From DASSUW01 sp963830725 (lineage in GTDB: Bacteria; Actinomycetota; Thermoleophilia; Solirubrobacterales; Solirubrobacteraceae), in assembly GCA_963830725.1 (NCBI GenBank), contig CAWHNO010000002.1, forward strand, positions 310,001 to 374,000: a stretch of DNA of 64,000 nt, in the 5' to 3' direction. Of this stretch, positions 37,505-47,113 are shown piece by piece (position 1 is the first letter of the stretch; every line of letters begins with the position of its first letter). The notes under the pieces are model-generated. The model saw only the letters and a program-made list of their open reading frames with translations. It ran no database searches and was not told the DNA's origin. A program made the translations under genes and the position numbers.

Positions 37505-39521
37505 TCACCCGTCCTGGAAGACGCCCGCCTTGAGCGCCGCCTGGCGGCCGCCGACGATCGGCAGCTGGATCTTGCTGGCCTTCGTGTCGACGGTGATCAC
37601 GGAGCCGTTGGTGGCGGCCGGCCCGCCCTCGATCGCGCTCGTCTGACCGATCAGATGCCCGGTCACGATGATCCCGATCCGGTGGCCGGCCTTGAACGTG
37701 TGCTCGGTCGGCATCGTCGTGATCGGGAACTGGTCCTTCTCGTCGATCGTCACCGGCGTCGCGTCCTGGTACCACAGCGAGTCGCGGTTCGAGGAGTCCA
37801 GGCCGCCGCGCGTCACGCGCCACTGCGTGACGTTCCTCGTGCGCTTGCGTGACCTCGCAGGTAGCACGCGTTGTCGACCGTCTGCGTCGGTCGCGGTGCA
37901 GGTGTCGCCGATCGTGCACGGCGTGCCGTCGCTCGTCGCGCCCCAGCACGTGCGGGTCGTCGTGTTCGTCGATCCCGTCGCCGCTGCGGGTGACCATCGA
38001 GAACGGCGTCGCGTTGTAGTCGACCACCAGCACGCCGAGGTTCGACTGCTGCGGTGCTCAGCGACGCCTTGAGGTCGAGCCGCGCGGTGCCGGACAGGCG
38101 CACGTCGGCCTTCAGCGGCTGCGACAGGAAGACGCGCCGGTTCGTCTGGGCGCCGTCCGGGTTGTTGATGTACGTCGTTCTCGCCGACCGAGTTGCTGCC
38201 GGTGAACGACAGCGTGCGCGCGTCCGCCGCCGCCGGCGGCGCCGGCGAGCGTGCCGGCCGCGGCCTCGCTCGTGCCGCGCAGGAACACGTTGACGGCGGC
38301 CGTGCCCGGGACCGGCCAGTCGGCGTAGTCGTTCCAGACGTCCTTCTCGTCCTCGACCGTGACCGCCGGCTCGGCCTCGATGCCGTTGTCGACGCCGTGC
38401 AGGTAGTGGTCGAACCAGCGGTGCAGCGTGTCGACCCAAGCCGCGCGGCGCACCTCGAACGGGTCGGTGTGCCCGGTGCGCATCAGCCACAGCTTGCGCG
38501 GCACGCCGTTGGCCTTCAGCGCGTCCCACCACATGCCGAGGTGGTCCATGCGGACGTTGTCGTCCTGGAAGCCGTGGATCGCGAACACCGCGGCCTCGAT
38601 GTTGCTCGCGTCCTTGACGTAGTCGCGGTCGCGCCAGAACTCGTTGATGTCGCCGTGCGCGTCGCCGTCGATCGTGTTGACGAACGCGTTCAGCGCGGCG
38701 CACAGCGGCCTGCGGTTCGGGAGGTCCACGCCGTCGGGCGGGTTCGGGCCCGTCGTGATCGTCGGGTTGAGGTTGCCGCCCGGGTAGTTGTTGTTGTGCC
38801 GCACGCCCCCCGTGCGCGAGTAGTTGTACCAGGCGGAGATCGCCGAGACCGGGACGATCGTCTTCAGGCCCTCGACGCCGGTCGCGGCCACGCCGTTGGC
38901 CAGCGTGCCGTCGTAGGACTTGCCGATCATCGCCGAGCTGCCGTTGTGCCAGTCGGCGACCACCTCCGCCGACGTCACGTCCGGCGCCTTGTAGGCACGG
39001 ACGCGGCCGTTGAGCCAGTCGACGATCGACTTCTCGCCGGCGATGTCCTCCGGGCCGCCGTGGTTCGGGCAGCCCTCCGTCGTGTAGCCGGTGCCGAGCA
39101 TCTGGCCCAGCACGTACGCGTAGCCGCGCGGCACGAAGTAGTTGTCGTAGAACAGCGGCCAGCGGTCGTTGACGCCGTCGCCGTCCCAGTCCGCCATGCA
39201 CTGCCCCTCGTTGCCGCGGCACACGGTCGTGTAGTACGGGCTCGGATCGATGATCGCCGGCACCTTGACCCCGGGCCCGGACTCCTTCGGCCGGATGATG
39301 TCGGCCGTGACGAAGTCCATCTTGCCGTTGCCGTCCTGGTCGACGCCCGGCTGCGGTATGAACACCCGCTCCCGGATCGCCTGCGTGTAGTCGAACACCG
39401 GCGCGGTCTTGCCGTCCGCCCCGATGGTGACGCCCGGATCCGCCGCGCGAGCGGTTCCGGCGAACCCGAAGACCGCGAGCGCCAGCGCGCCGATCGCGAT
39501 CCTCCCAGCAAACCTCCCCAT
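37505..39521 (-). CDS. secreted CocE/X-Pro dipeptidyl-peptidase family hydrolase, several indels
   Basis: About 670 residues with a signal peptide (IAIGALALAVFGFAGTARA). The alpha/beta hydrolase core has the serine nucleophile in IGKSYDGTLANGVAA, the Asp region VFAIHGFQDDNVRMDH, and the His in LMRTGHTDPF. The C-terminal jelly-roll (AGHRIGIIVTGHLIGQTSAIE) is typical of the X-Pro dipeptidyl-peptidase S15 family. Frame changes between ~37850 and 38230 break the linker to the C-terminal domain; the pieces TYINNPDGAQTNRRVFLSQPL, LVVDYNATPFSMVTRSGDG and TCWGATSDGTPCTIGD belong in sequence. It probably cleaves Xaa-Pro peptides or esters outside the cell. Confidence 0.85.
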
Positions 39522-39558
39522 AGCTCCCTCCCCTGCGTTGCAGCCGCCGCCCGGAACT

Positions 39559-40665
39559 CTACTCCCGCATCGCCTCCCCGAGAAGCGCCCGGGCGATCAC
39601 GAGCTTCTGGATCTCGCTCGTCCCCTCGTAGATCTCGGTGACCTTGGCGTCGCGGTAGTAGCGCTCGGCCGGGAACTCCTTGGTGTAGCCGTAGCCGCCG
39701 AGCACCTGGATCGCCTCGCCCGTCTGTCGCCGCGCGACGGCGCTGGCGAACAGCTTGGCCTGCGCGCCCTCGACGGTGTGCGGCCGGCCGGCCTCCTTCA
39801 GCCGCGCCGCCCGCCAGGTCAGGGCGCGCGCCGCCTCGATCTCGGTCTGCATCTCGGCGAGCTTGTGCTGGATCGCCTGGAGCCGCGCGATCGGGCCGCC
39901 GAACGCGTTGCGCTCCTTCGCGTAGGCCGTCGCGACGTCCAGGCCCGCCTGCGCGATCCCGACCGCCTGGGCCGCGATCCCGATCCGCCCGCCGTCGAGC
40001 GTGCGCAGTGCGATCCGCATCCCCTCCCCCGCCTGGCCGAGCCGCTCGCCGGGCGTCTCGTCGAACGACAGGTCGGCGGTGGAGCTCGAGTTGAGCCCCA
40101 TCTTCTCCTCCTCGCGCGTGACCGCGAAGCCCTCCGCGCCGGCGCGCACCACGAACGCGCTCGCGCGGTCGTCCTCGCGCGCGAAGACGATGAAGGTCGA
40201 GGCGTGCGAGCCGTTGGTGATCCACTGCTTGGAGCCGGTGATGCGGCCGTCGACGGCCCGCGTGCGCATCGCCCCCGCGTCCGACCCCGAGCCGGCCTCG
40301 GTCAGCGCGAACGCCCCGATCTCCTCCCCCGCCGCCAGTGCCGGCACGTACGGCGAGTCGTACGAGAGCAGCGGCAGCGTGCAGGCGCTGGTGTGGACGG
40401 CGACGGTCACGCCGACTCCGGCGTCGGCCCGCGAGAGCTCCTCGAGCACGAGCGCGTACGAGAGGAAGTCGGCGCCCGCGCCGCCCTGCTCCTCGGGCAC
40501 GCAGACGCCCATCAGACCGAGCTCGCCGAGCTCGCCGAACAGCTCCCGCGGGAACGTGTGGTCGCGATCCCACTGTGCCGCGTGCGGCGCGATCCGCTCG
40601 TCGGCGAACCGGCGCGCGAGCTCGCGGATCTCCTGCTGCTCGACGGTCAGCTCGTGCAGGCTCAT
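39559..40665 (-). CDS. acyl-CoA dehydrogenase
   Basis: A 368-residue FAD enzyme. Motifs: FALTEAGSGSDAGAMRTRA, GSKQWITNGSHAS, EEEKMGLNSSSTADLSFDETP, RNAFGGPIARLQAIQHKLAEM, VLGGYGYTKEFPAERYYRDAKV and the C-terminal IYEGTSEIQKLVIAR, whose Glu is the catalytic base. It oxidises acyl-CoA to enoyl-CoA and gives electrons to ETF. The ATG at 40665 overlaps the upstream HAD gene stop (ATGA); an open frame further upstream is not homologous. With the HAD and thiolase genes it forms a minus-strand operon. Confidence 0.94.
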   Translation of the reverse strand: MSLHELTVEQQEIRELARRFADERIAPHAAQWDRDHTFPRELFGELGELGLMGVCVPEEQGGAGADFLSYALVLEELSRADAGVGVTVAVHTSACTLPLLSYDSPYVPALAAGEEIGAFALTEAGSGSDAGAMRTRAVDGRITGSKQWITNGSHASTFIVFAREDDRASAFVVRAGAEGFAVTREEEKMGLNSSSTADLSFDETPGERLGQAGEGMRIALRTLDGGRIGIAAQAVGIAQAGLDVATAYAKERNAFGGPIARLQAIQHKLAEMQTEIEAARALTWRAARLKEAGRPHTVEGAQAKLFASAVARRQTGEAIQVLGGYGYTKEFPAERYYRDAKVTEIYEGTSEIQKLVIARALLGEAMRE

Positions 40666-41465
40666 GCCCGCGCCCGTGTGACGGCCACGCCGCCGCCGAC
40701 CGCCGCCGCCGCCACGGCCGCGCCCGCGAACCGCAGGCGCCGGCGGTCGAAGCGCAGGACCTCCCACCCCTCCTCGCGGGCGACCCTCGCCAGCGTCTTG
40801 TCGGGGTGCACGGCGACCGGGTGGCCGACCGCGCGCAGCATCGGCAGGTCGGACTCCGAGTCCGAGTACGCCCACGAGGCGTCGAGGTCGATCCCCTCGC
40901 GCTCGGCCAGCTCGCGGATGGCCTGTGCCTTGCCCTCGCGGTAGGTGAACGGGCCGCCGGGGCGGCCGGTGTAGTGGCCGTCGATCACCTCGGAGACGGA
41001 GCCGACGGCACCGTCGAAGGTGAGCACGATGGCCATCAGCTCGGCCATCTCCTGCGACGCGGCGGTGCAGATGAAGACCGGGCGGCCGGCGTCCTGGTGC
41101 TCGTACGCGATCGCCAGCATGCGCGGGTACAGGCGCGGCAGCACGCCGGCGAGCACCTCGGGGGCGAGACGCTGGAGATCGCGCACGCGCACGCCCTCGA
41201 GCAGCTTCGAGATCCGCTCGCGCAGGGCGTCGGTGCCGGCGTCGGTCGATCCGCGCAGGCTGAACAGCAGGTTCGCGTAGGCGTCCTTGGCGAGCTCCCG
41301 GCGCGACACGAGGCCCGCCTTGTAGGCCGCGCGGCCGAACTGGTAGGCGGACGAGCCCGCCATCAGCGTCCGGTCGAGATCGAAGAACGCCGCCCCGGCC
41401 TCGTCGGGCCGCCGCAGCGCGCCCCCGCCGGGCGGGGGCGGGAGGATGTGCGGGCGCTCGGTCAC
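40662..41465 (-). CDS. HAD-superfamily phosphatase (SerB-like, IB subfamily)
   Basis: A 267-residue protein from a GTG overlapping the thiolase stop. Catalytic motif I FFDLDRTLMAGSSA, motif II region FICTAASQEMAELM, motif III Lys in REGKAQAIRELAE and motif IV YSDSESDLPMLRAVGHPVAVHPD are all intact. The C-terminal hydrophobic stretch (FAGAAVAAAAVGGGVAV) may anchor it to the membrane. Similar proteins in actinobacteria are annotated as HAD-IB hydrolases; substrate unknown. Placement between thiolase and acyl-CoA dehydrogenase suggests a lipid-related role. Confidence 0.9.
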   Translation of the reverse strand: MTERPHILPPPPGGGALRRPDEAGAAFFDLDRTLMAGSSAYQFGRAAYKAGLVSRRELAKDAYANLLFSLRGSTDAGTDALRERISKLLEGVRVRDLQRLAPEVLAGVLPRLYPRMLAIAYEHQDAGRPVFICTAASQEMAELMAIVLTFDGAVGSVSEVIDGHYTGRPGGPFTYREGKAQAIRELAEREGIDLDASWAYSDSESDLPMLRAVGHPVAVHPDKTLARVAREEGWEVLRFDRRRLRFAGAAVAAAAVGGGVAVTRARA

Positions 41466-42637
41466 ACCTGGACGATCACTGCGTCGCCCTGGCCGCCGCC
41501 GGAGCAGATCGCGGCGCAGCCGTAGCCGCCGCCGCGCCGGCGCAGCTCGTGCACCAGCGTGGCGAGGATGCGCGCGCCCGAGGCCCCGATCGGATGCCCG
41601 ATCGCCACCGCGCCGCCGTTGACGTTCACGCGGTCCTCCTCGATGCCGAGCATGCGGACCGAGTTCAGCGTGACCGAGGCGAACGCCTCGTTGATCTCCC
41701 ACAGGTCGATGTCGCCGGGCTGCAGGCCCGCCTTGTCGAGCGCCTTCAGCGCCGCGTTGGCGGGCGTGCGGGCGAGCCACTCGAAGTCGTCGGCCACCGC
41801 CGCCTGGGCGACGATCGTGCCGAGCACCTCCCTGCCCTCGCGCTCGGCCCACTCGTCGGAGGCGAAGACCAGCGCGCCCGCGCCGTCGTTGACGCCGGGC
41901 GAGTTGCCGGCGGTGTGGGAGCCCTCCTTGTGGGCGAGCCCGGGCAGCTTGGAGAGCGCCTCGAGACTGCTGTCCCGGCGCGGCGCCTCGTCGACCTCGA
42001 CGACCGTGTCGCCCTTCCGGCCCTTGACCGTCACGGCGACGATCTCCTCCGGCAGGCGCCCGTCGTCGGTGGCCGCGATCGTGCGCTCGTGCGAGCGCAG
42101 CGCCCACTTGTCGAGATCCACGCGGGTCATCTCGAGCTGCTCGCCGACCTCGGTCGCCTCCTCGAACATCTGCTTGCCGCTGAACGGGTTGCGCAGGCCG
42201 TCCTGGACCATCGCGTCGAGCGCCTTCATGTCGCCCATCCGGGCGCCGAAGCGGGCCTTCGGCAGCAGGTACGGCGCCTGCGACATCGACTCCATGCCGC
42301 CGCCGACCGCCAGCTCGAGGTCACCGGCGCGCACCGCCTGGTCGATCAGCCCCGCCGCGCGGATGCCCGACGCGCAGACCTTGTTGATGGTCTCGGAGCT
42401 GACCTCCTTGGGGATTCCGGCGTGGATCTGGGCCTGCCGCGACGGGATCTGACCCGCGCCCGCCTGGAGCACCTGGCCCATGACCACGTGCTGGACCTGC
42501 TCCGGCGCCACTTCGGCGCGCTCGAGAGCCGCCTTGATGGCGATCCCTCCCAGCTCGGTCGGGTGCAGGCTGGAGAGTCCGCCGCCCAGCTTCCCCACGG
42601 GGGTGCGGGCGGCGCCGAGGATCACGGTTCGTGGCAT
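41462..42637 (-). CDS. acetyl-CoA C-acetyltransferase (thiolase)
   Basis: A 391-residue thiolase. Nucleophile Cys in INKVCASGIRAAGLI, NEAFASV, the His in GGAVAIGHPIGASGARI and second catalytic Cys in AICSGGGQGDAVIV are present. It joins or cleaves acetyl-CoA and acetoacetyl- or longer 3-ketoacyl-CoA. Its ATG is only 17 bases from the ATG of the divergent aminopeptidase. A TAGCAT box six bases before the ATG could support leaderless transcription. Confidence 0.96.
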   Translation of the reverse strand: MPRTVILGAARTPVGKLGGGLSSLHPTELGGIAIKAALERAEVAPEQVQHVVMGQVLQAGAGQIPSRQAQIHAGIPKEVSSETINKVCASGIRAAGLIDQAVRAGDLELAVGGGMESMSQAPYLLPKARFGARMGDMKALDAMVQDGLRNPFSGKQMFEEATEVGEQLEMTRVDLDKWALRSHERTIAATDDGRLPEEIVAVTVKGRKGDTVVEVDEAPRRDSSLEALSKLPGLAHKEGSHTAGNSPGVNDGAGALVFASDEWAEREGREVLGTIVAQAAVADDFEWLARTPANAALKALDKAGLQPGDIDLWEINEAFASVTLNSVRMLGIEEDRVNVNGGAVAIGHPIGASGARILATLVHELRRRGGGYGCAAICSGGGQGDAVIVQV

Positions 42638-42654
42638 GCCGCCATGCTATTGGC

Positions 42655-44085
42655 ATGCGTGTACGAGCCACGACAGATGCCCCGCCCGACACCGGCGCCG
42701 ACACGATCGCGGTCGGCGTCTTCGAAGGGGAGCGGATCGCCCACGACGTCGACGGGGTCCTGCAGGGGCTGGTCGACTCCGGAGAGGCCCGCACCGGCCC
42801 GCGAAAGCTCGCCGTCGCCCACGCCGGCGGCAACCGCTACGTGGTCGTGGGCCTCGGCAAGCGGGACGAGTTCGACGGCGAGCGCGCCCGCGTGGCCGCT
42901 GCCACCGTCGCCGGCCGCGCGCGCGAGCTGGGCACCCGCACGCTCTGCTGGGAGATCCCGCACCATGTCGACGCGCCCGGCTTCGTCGAGGGCACCGTGC
43001 TCGCCGCCTACGAGTACCGCGCGTTCAAGACCGAGGCCGACGACGCGCCGAAGCTCGACGAGCTGATCGTCTCGGCCCACCACGACACGACCGCCGAGGT
43101 CGAGCGCGCGGCGGCGGCCGCCGAGGCCGCCAACGCGGCGCGCGACCTCCAGAACGCGCCCGCCAACGAGCTGACCCCGAGCGCGCTCGCCGAGCGCGCC
43201 CGCGCGCTGCCCGGCCTCGACGTCGAGGTGTGGGGCCGCGCGGAGATCGAGGCGGCCGGTATGGGCGCGTTCGCGGCCGTGGCGCGCGGCACGCACGAGG
43301 AGCCGCAGCTGATCACGCTCCGCTACGAGCCGCCCGGCGTCGCCGGCCCGCTGCTCGGCTTCGTCGGCAAGGGCGTGACCTTCGACTCCGGCGGCATCTC
43401 GATCAAGCCGTCGTCGAAGATGAGCGAGATGAAGTTCGACATGTCGGGCGCCGCGGCCGTGCTGGAGGCGACCGGCGCGATCGCCCGGCTCGGGCTCCCC
43501 GCGCGCGTGGTGTCGGTGATCGGCGCGACCGAGAACCTGCCCAGCGGCCACGCCGTCAAGCCCGGCGACATCCTGCGCGCCAAGACCGGCACCACGATCG
43601 AGGTCCTCAACACCGACGCCGAGGGCCGGCTCGTGCTCGCCGACTGCCTCGCGCACGCGATCGACCAGGGCGCGGAGCGGCTCGTCGACCTGGCCACGCT
43701 CACGGGCGCGATCGTCACCACGTTCGGCAACACGTACGCCGGCCTCTTCGGCACCGACGACGACTGGTGCGCGCAGGTCGAGGCCGCCGGCCGCCGGACC
43801 GGGGAGCTGGTCTGGCGGCTCCCGCTGCACGCCGAGTACGCGGACCTCATCAAGAGCCGCTACGCCGACATCGCGAACGCCGTCGAGGCCCGCAAGGCGG
43901 GCTCGATCACCGCGGCCGAGTTCCTCAAGCGCTTCACCGGCGACGTCCCGTGGGCGCACGTGGACATCGCCGGGACCGCCTACGAGAACGGCAAGCCGTA
44001 TACGCGCAAGGGCGGCGCCGGCTTCGGCGTGCGGCTGCTCGTCGAGCTGGCGAGCGCGAACGGCGGAGCACACGACCTGCACTGA
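42655..44085 (+). CDS. pepA: leucyl aminopeptidase (M17, PepA family)
   Basis: A 476-residue cytosolic di-metal aminopeptidase. The catalytic domain has GKGVTFDSGGISIKPSSKMSEMKFDMSGAAAV (metal Lys and Asp ligands), the signature NTDAEGRLVLAD and LATLTGAIVTTFGNTYAGLF. The N-terminal macro-like domain is present but divergent. The ATG at 42655 (MRVRATTDAP) leaves 17 bases to the divergent thiolase gene, so no normal leader fits. Confidence 0.95.
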   Translation: MRVRATTDAPPDTGADTIAVGVFEGERIAHDVDGVLQGLVDSGEARTGPRKLAVAHAGGNRYVVVGLGKRDEFDGERARVAAATVAGRARELGTRTLCWEIPHHVDAPGFVEGTVLAAYEYRAFKTEADDAPKLDELIVSAHHDTTAEVERAAAAAEAANAARDLQNAPANELTPSALAERARALPGLDVEVWGRAEIEAAGMGAFAAVARGTHEEPQLITLRYEPPGVAGPLLGFVGKGVTFDSGGISIKPSSKMSEMKFDMSGAAAVLEATGAIARLGLPARVVSVIGATENLPSGHAVKPGDILRAKTGTTIEVLNTDAEGRLVLADCLAHAIDQGAERLVDLATLTGAIVTTFGNTYAGLFGTDDDWCAQVEAAGRRTGELVWRLPLHAEYADLIKSRYADIANAVEARKAGSITAAEFLKRFTGDVPWAHVDIAGTAYENGKPYTRKGGAGFGVRLLVELASANGGAHDLH

Positions 44086-44102
44086 CGGTTGCCGCTTTCT
44101 CT

Positions 44103-44831
44103 TCAGGTGATGATGAGGACGATCGCCACGATCGTGCCGTAGACGATCACTACGCGCCGGAGGATCTCCGAGGGGATCCTCCGGCCGTAGCGCGCGCCGA
44201 TGTGCGCCCCGACGAACGAGCCGACGGCGATCAGCAGCGCCGCTTCCCAGGCCACGTGCGCGACGAGGATGAACAGCAGGCCGGCGACGGCGTTGGCGAC
44301 GCCGGCGAGCACGTTCTTCATCGCGTTGAGGACCTGGAGGTCCTCGGCGAACGTGAGCCGCAGCAGCGACATCAGGATGATCCCCTGGGCGGCGCCGAAG
44401 TAGCCGCCGTAGATCCCGACTCCGAACGAGGCCGCCACGCCGCCGACCATGTTGTCGCCGCCCTCGTGGATCTTCGGTGACGGGCGCAGCGCCATCAGCG
44501 CCACGGCGAGCAGGATCAGCGCCGGCACGACGGCGTCGAAGACCTCGCTGGGCAGCTCGAGCAGCAGGACCCCGCCGATCACCGCCCCGATGACGGTGCC
44601 GATACCGAGGATCGCGAGCCGCCGCCACTGGCCGCGCAGCTCACGCCGGTACCCGAACGAGCCGCTCACTCCGCCCGGCACGAGGCCGACGCAGTTCGAG
44701 ACGTTGGCCGTCACCGGCGCGTAGCCGACCGCCAGCAGGGTCGGGAAGGTGATCAGCGAACCGGAGCCGACGACCGCGTTCACCCCGCCGGCCACCGTCC
44801 CCGCCGCCAAGACGGCCAGCGCCTCGAGCAG
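44103..44831 (-). CDS. TauE/SafE-family sulfite/anion exporter
   Basis: A membrane protein of ~240 residues with about eight helices in two similar halves: AGTVAGGVNAVVGSGSLITFPTLLAVGYAPVTANVSNCVGLVPG and VGIYGGYFGAAQGIILMSLLRL. These match TauE/SafE repeats, which export sulfite, sulfoacetate or related organosulfur anions. The usual start is uncertain: a TTG at 44810 would cut the first helix, while an in-frame CTG at 44831 (LLEALAVLAAG) gives full length; no ATG or GTG fits. It lies convergent to pepA and divergent from an acyl-CoA dehydrogenase. Confidence 0.87.
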   Translation of the reverse strand: MLEALAVLAAGTVAGGVNAVVGSGSLITFPTLLAVGYAPVTANVSNCVGLVPGGVSGSFGYRRELRGQWRRLAILGIGTVIGAVIGGVLLLELPSEVFDAVVPALILLAVALMALRPSPKIHEGGDNMVGGVAASFGVGIYGGYFGAAQGIILMSLLRLTFAEDLQVLNAMKNVLAGVANAVAGLLFILVAHVAWEAALLIAVGSFVGAHIGARYGRRIPSEILRRVVIVYGTIVAIVLIIT

Positions 44832-44876
44832 GTCATGAAGGCCGGGAAGTCAAGCAGCACGTCAGAATCGTCGGCC

Positions 44877-46010
44877 ATGGACTTCGACCTCTCCCCCGAC
44901 CACGACCTCATCCGCCGTACCGTGCGCGACTTCGCCGAGCAGGAGGTCGCGCCGGTGGCCGAGGAGCTCGACCGCGAGAAGCGCTTCCCGTACGAGATCG
45001 TCGCCAAGCTCGGCGAGCTGGGCATGATGGGCATCCCCTTCCCGGAGGAGTACGGCGGCGGCGGCGGCGACTCGCTGGCCTACGCGATCGCCGTCGAGGA
45101 GCTGACGCGGATCGACTCCTCGGTCGCGATCACGGTCTGCGCGCACACCTCGCTCGGCACGCAGCCCGTCTACCTGTTCGGCACCGAGGAGCAGAAGCAG
45201 GACTGGATGCCGGAGCTGACCGCGGGGCGCAAACTCGGCGCCTTCGGGCTGACCGAGCCGGAGGCGGGCTCCGATGCCGGCAACGTGCGCACGCGTGCCC
45301 GGCTCGAGGACGGCGAGTGGGTGATCAACGGCGCCAAGCAGTTCATCACCAACGCAGGGACCGACATCTCGGGCATGGTGGTCCTCACCGCCCGCACCGG
45401 CGACGACGAGATCTCCAACCTGCTCGTCCCCAACGGCACGCCGGGCTACGAGCAGGGCGAGCCGTACCGCAAGATGGGCTGGAACGCGTCCGACACCCGG
45501 CCGCTGACCTTCACCGACTGCCGCGTGCCGGAGGAGAACCTGGTCGGACCCCGCGGCGCCGGCTTCAAGCAGTTCCTGCGCGTGCTCGACATCGGCCGCA
45601 TCGGGGTGGCGGCGATGGGCGTCGGGCTCGCCCAGGGCGCCCTCGATCAGGCGCTGGCCTACGCGAAGCAGCGCAAGGCGTTCGGCAAGCCGATCTCCAA
45701 GTACCAGGCGATCCAGGCCAAGCTGGCCGACATGGCGACCGAGATCGAGGCGGCGCGGCTGCTGACCTACAAGGCGGCGCGGCTCAAGGACGCCGGGCGC
45801 AACTTCACGCTGACGGCGGCGCAGGCCAAGCTCAAGACCGGCCGGCTGGCGGTGCGCAGCGCCGAGGAGGCGGTCCAGATCCACGGCGGCTACGGCTACA
45901 TCGAGGAGTACCCGGTGTGCCGCTTCTACCGCGACGCCAAGATCCTCACCATCGGCGAGGGCACCGACGAGGTCCAGCAGATGGTGATCGCCCGCGCGCT
46001 CGGCGCGTGA
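44877..46010 (+). CDS. acyl-CoA dehydrogenase
   Basis: A 377-residue short/medium-chain type enzyme starting MDFDLSPDHDLIRR. It has FGLTEPEAGSDAGNVRTRA, NGAKQFITNAG, PYRKMGWNASDTRPLTFTDCRVPEENLVG, KAFGKPISKYQAIQAKLADM, QIHGGYGYIEEYPVCRFYRDAKI and the catalytic-Glu motif TIGEGTDEVQQMVIAR. Electrons go to ETF. An upstream in-frame ATG adds 14 Ser-rich residues and is less likely. The next gene begins in a GTGA overlap. Confidence 0.95.
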   Translation: MDFDLSPDHDLIRRTVRDFAEQEVAPVAEELDREKRFPYEIVAKLGELGMMGIPFPEEYGGGGGDSLAYAIAVEELTRIDSSVAITVCAHTSLGTQPVYLFGTEEQKQDWMPELTAGRKLGAFGLTEPEAGSDAGNVRTRARLEDGEWVINGAKQFITNAGTDISGMVVLTARTGDDEISNLLVPNGTPGYEQGEPYRKMGWNASDTRPLTFTDCRVPEENLVGPRGAGFKQFLRVLDIGRIGVAAMGVGLAQGALDQALAYAKQRKAFGKPISKYQAIQAKLADMATEIEAARLLTYKAARLKDAGRNFTLTAAQAKLKTGRLAVRSAEEAVQIHGGYGYIEEYPVCRFYRDAKILTIGEGTDEVQQMVIARALGA

Positions 46011-47095
46011 GACCCTCGCGAGGGGCCCTCAGGCTGCTTGCGTTAGGCGTCGTTCTCTTCGCCGTCTACCTGGTCGGCAACGAGCCGCCGACCCCGGAGG
46101 AGCAGGACTTCCTCAGGATCGCCGCCACGCTGGTGCGCGACGGCGAGGTCGTGCGATCGCCGCTGGGTCTCGGCTTCCCGGTGCTGATCGCGCCGCTCGA
46201 GGGGCTCGGCCACACGGCGGTGGCGGTCGCGCTGGCGGCGGTCGCCGCGCTCGGCTTCGTCCTGGCGGCGCTGCTCGCGCGGCGCATCGTGCCCGAGCCG
46301 TACGCGAGCGCCGGAGCCGGCCTGGCGGGCCTGTCGGCGCCGGCCGTCGCGTACGCGGGCGCGATCCTGCCCGCGATGACGGCGGGCACGCTGCTCGCGG
46401 GCGCGACGTTGCTCGCCGTGAGCGCACGCGAGTCGCCGCGTCCGGGGCCGGTCTTCGGCGCGGCGGCGATGCTCGCCCTGCTGCCATGGCTCGACCCGCT
46501 GCTGGCGATTCCGGCGCTGCCGATCGGCGCCGCGCTCTACCTGTGGTGCCGGAGAGGCCGGCGCGCGACCATGGGCCTGATCGCGGTCGAGCTGGCGGTC
46601 GCGTCGCTGGTGCTCTACGCGACGCTCAACGAGCGCGTCTACGGCGGCTTCACGCCCTGGTCGGCGCTCCCGGGCGATCTCTCGGGGACCGGCGCCGAGA
46701 CGCTCGGCGAGCACCTCGAGCGGCTGCCGCGGCTGGCCACCCTCTGGCTCGACACCGGCGCCGGCCTGCTGCGCTGGGCGCCGATCTTCGCCTTCGTGCC
46801 GTTCGCCGCCTGGCTGCTGTGGCGCTCACGACGGGAGGGACTCGCCCGCCTGGTGCCGGAGCGCGCGGCCGCCGAGGCGGCGGCCGGCCTGGCGCTCGCG
46901 GTGTTCGCCGCCGTGCTGCTCGTCGCGACGTTCCTCGTCTCGACGATCGACACCGAGCCGTTCGCGGCCCGGTATCTGATCCCGGCCTTCCCCGCCGCGG
47001 GCGCGCTGATCGCCTGGGGGCTGCGGCACGCGCCGCGCGCCGGCGCCGTGCTCGGCGCGCTCACGCTCGCCATCAGCGCCTGGCAGCTCGTCTGA
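46007..47095 (+). CDS. multi-spanning membrane protein, GT-C glycosyltransferase-like
   Basis: A 362-residue protein starting at a GTG that overlaps the previous stop. It has about nine hydrophobic helices. The first external loop (GNEPPTPEEQDFLRIAATLVRDGEVV) resembles the acidic loop after helix 1 of PMT/GT39-type transferases, but the usual DE/DD catalytic pair is not obvious. Function unresolved; it may be a lipid-linked sugar transferase or a structural relative. Coupled to an acyl-CoA dehydrogenase. Confidence 0.6.
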   Translation: MRPSRGALRLLALGVVLFAVYLVGNEPPTPEEQDFLRIAATLVRDGEVVRSPLGLGFPVLIAPLEGLGHTAVAVALAAVAALGFVLAALLARRIVPEPYASAGAGLAGLSAPAVAYAGAILPAMTAGTLLAGATLLAVSARESPRPGPVFGAAAMLALLPWLDPLLAIPALPIGAALYLWCRRGRRATMGLIAVELAVASLVLYATLNERVYGGFTPWSALPGDLSGTGAETLGEHLERLPRLATLWLDTGAGLLRWAPIFAFVPFAAWLLWRSRREGLARLVPERAAAEAAAGLALAVFAAVLLVATFLVSTIDTEPFAARYLIPAFPAAGALIAWGLRHAPRAGAVLGALTLAISAWQLV

Positions 47096-47113
47096 CTCTG
47101 GGACACTGTGTCG

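Noticed and set aside
47098..47112. GGGACACTGTG before the DUF427 gene as a family B end
   Set aside because: It lacks the CTAG terminus and the rest of the arm, and no partner end is near.
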